Assembly (NCBI GenBank): GCA_943788615.1
Contig: CALSQY010000001.1
Coordinates: forward strand, 62,001 to 126,000
Reading direction: 5' to 3'
Length of the DNA: 64,000 bases
From: UBA4465 sp002292365
GTDB taxonomy: Bacteria > Bacteroidota > Bacteroidia > Cytophagales > Cyclobacteriaceae
Shown here: positions 63,513 to 64,000 of the stretch, one piece after another
Position numbering within the stretch: position 1 is the first letter of the stretch
Layout: the number at the start of each line of letters is the position of its first letter
The notes under the pieces: generated by a model
Databases searched by the model: none
Told to the model about the DNA's origin: nothing
The model's input: only the letters and a program-made list of their open reading frames with translations
Made by a program: the position numbers and the translations under genes

Positions 63513-64000
63513 AATTTCATACCAATATCAATACTGACGATTTGATTTCTAATAACTAGGGGATATTCGGGATTGGTTTGATTAATAATGTTAATTAAAC
63601 CTTTTTGCAGGCTGATACCGGAAAAAAACATAGTATTTATTCCTAATCGATATTCTATCCCTGTGCCTATAATTGCTGCAGTATCGAAAAAGTTAAATTT
63701 CGAGATGAATTCATAATCTTCGTTCAAGGCTTGTTCGAAAATTTTGAATTCAAGGATTAAGCCAACTTGAAAAAACAAACTAATGTCTGGAGCGATTTCA
63801 TTGTTAAATAACTTTAGAGATAAGGGAGCCTGAAGATAATTAAGATCGTAGGACTCAAAAGGATTTGTGGGTGCGATGCCGCCATCTTCTTCTTCTAGAT
63901 TGATGCTGACCCTTTTGGGTAGATAAATCAAACCGGAACTAAAAAAGTAGGTGTCGGTAAGCGGATGATCGACAATGAGGCCGATCGACATTCTGGTGGC
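63509..64000 (-). CDS. outer-membrane beta-barrel protein, 5' end outside window
   Basis: The frame is open to the right edge, so the start is missing; an internal ATG at 63991 is not the true start. The visible ~163 residues have alternating barrel strands (IGLIVDHPLTDTYFFSSGLIYL, two blocks; YLQAPLSLKLF; IGTGIEYRLGINTMFFSGISL) and end with IVSIDIGMKF, a terminal Phe typical of outer-membrane barrels. It resembles PorT/OmpA-like outer membrane barrel proteins; function not assigned. Confidence 0.75.
   Translation of the reverse strand, partial: ATRMSIGLIVDHPLTDTYFFSSGLIYLPKRVSINLEEEDGGIAPTNPFESYDLNYLQAPLSLKLFNNEIAPDISLFFQVGLILEFKIFEQALNEDYEFISKFNFFDTAAIIGTGIEYRLGINTMFFSGISLQKGLINIINQTNPEYPLVIRNQIVSIDIGMKF

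Noticed and set aside
1..64000. Integrative element or prophage
   Set aside because: No integrase, transposase, phage structural gene or tRNA-flanked direct repeat was seen; the gene order is typical of a Bacteroidota core chromosome.

Overview
The window is a stretch of Bacteroidota chromosome. The support is gene content and signals: gliding genes gldD and gldE, a DUF4249 lipoprotein beside a TonB-dependent receptor, fused alpha/beta 2-oxoacid dehydrogenase E1, bacillithiol genes (bshC, ypdA, ytxJ), the alternative two-domain GlmU-like protein, and promoters of the Bacteroidota form TTTG-N19-TAnnTTTG. Cytophagales or a close relative fits best, but that is inference. Base composition is AT-rich, coding density is high, and I see no rRNA, tRNA, CRISPR array, prophage or intact insertion sequence.

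Layout. 1-1.9 kb: an M23 peptidase cut by the window edge, a lipoprotein and a secreted RidA-like protein. 1.9-7.2 kb (minus): holB, hemC, cyclophilin and an RmlD-like reductase, with a GlmU-like enzyme and rpmE2 upstream. 7.5-17 kb (plus): ABC exporter, gmhA, a YifB-family ATPase, a ceramidase/D-threonine-aldolase-like/GH3 operon and a bestrophin. 17-22.2 kb (mainly minus): lipA, a frameshifted envelope protein, ytxJ and fused E1, with an OsmC pseudogene on plus. 22.3-24.7 kb (plus): M16 peptidase, ispF, mnmD. 24.7-28 kb (minus): DUF4249 and TonB receptor. 28-30.3 kb: AT-rich, almost gene-free, holding one secreted-protein gene and three copies of a hairpin repeat. 30.3-34.7 kb (minus): rimO, bshC, 5-formyl-THF cyclo-ligase, ypdA. 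34.8-42.9 kb: small envelope proteins, recF and a DUF721 gene, pdhA, ribH, aspartate kinase, anmK, coaX. 42.2-49.7 kb (plus): a run including lptC, a CNNM/CBS protein and a large periplasmic PPIase. 49.8-54.5 kb (plus): DUF493, PCD, rsmI, a dead IMPase, DUF4105 and a GntP permease. 54.5-55.1 kb: a decayed DmpA-type peptidase gene. 55.1-60.7 kb (minus): mutY, ssb, gldE, gldD, recG. 60.7-63.5 kb (plus): HU, a TPR protein, a 29-residue mS38-like ribosomal protein and rng.

The strongest theme is selective gene decay. Five genes carry stops or frameshifts: a GH3 beta-hexosaminidase, an envelope protein, OsmC, inositol monophosphatase and a DmpA/P1 peptidase. Three of these have more than one lesion. 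The full-length yifB has substitutions in both its Walker A and Walker B motifs. The core genes are intact, so random sequencing error is a poor explanation for the whole pattern. The second unexplained signal is the hairpin repeat family at 28.5-30.2 kb, whose stems keep their pairing while the bases change. I found no convincing new multi-gene system.
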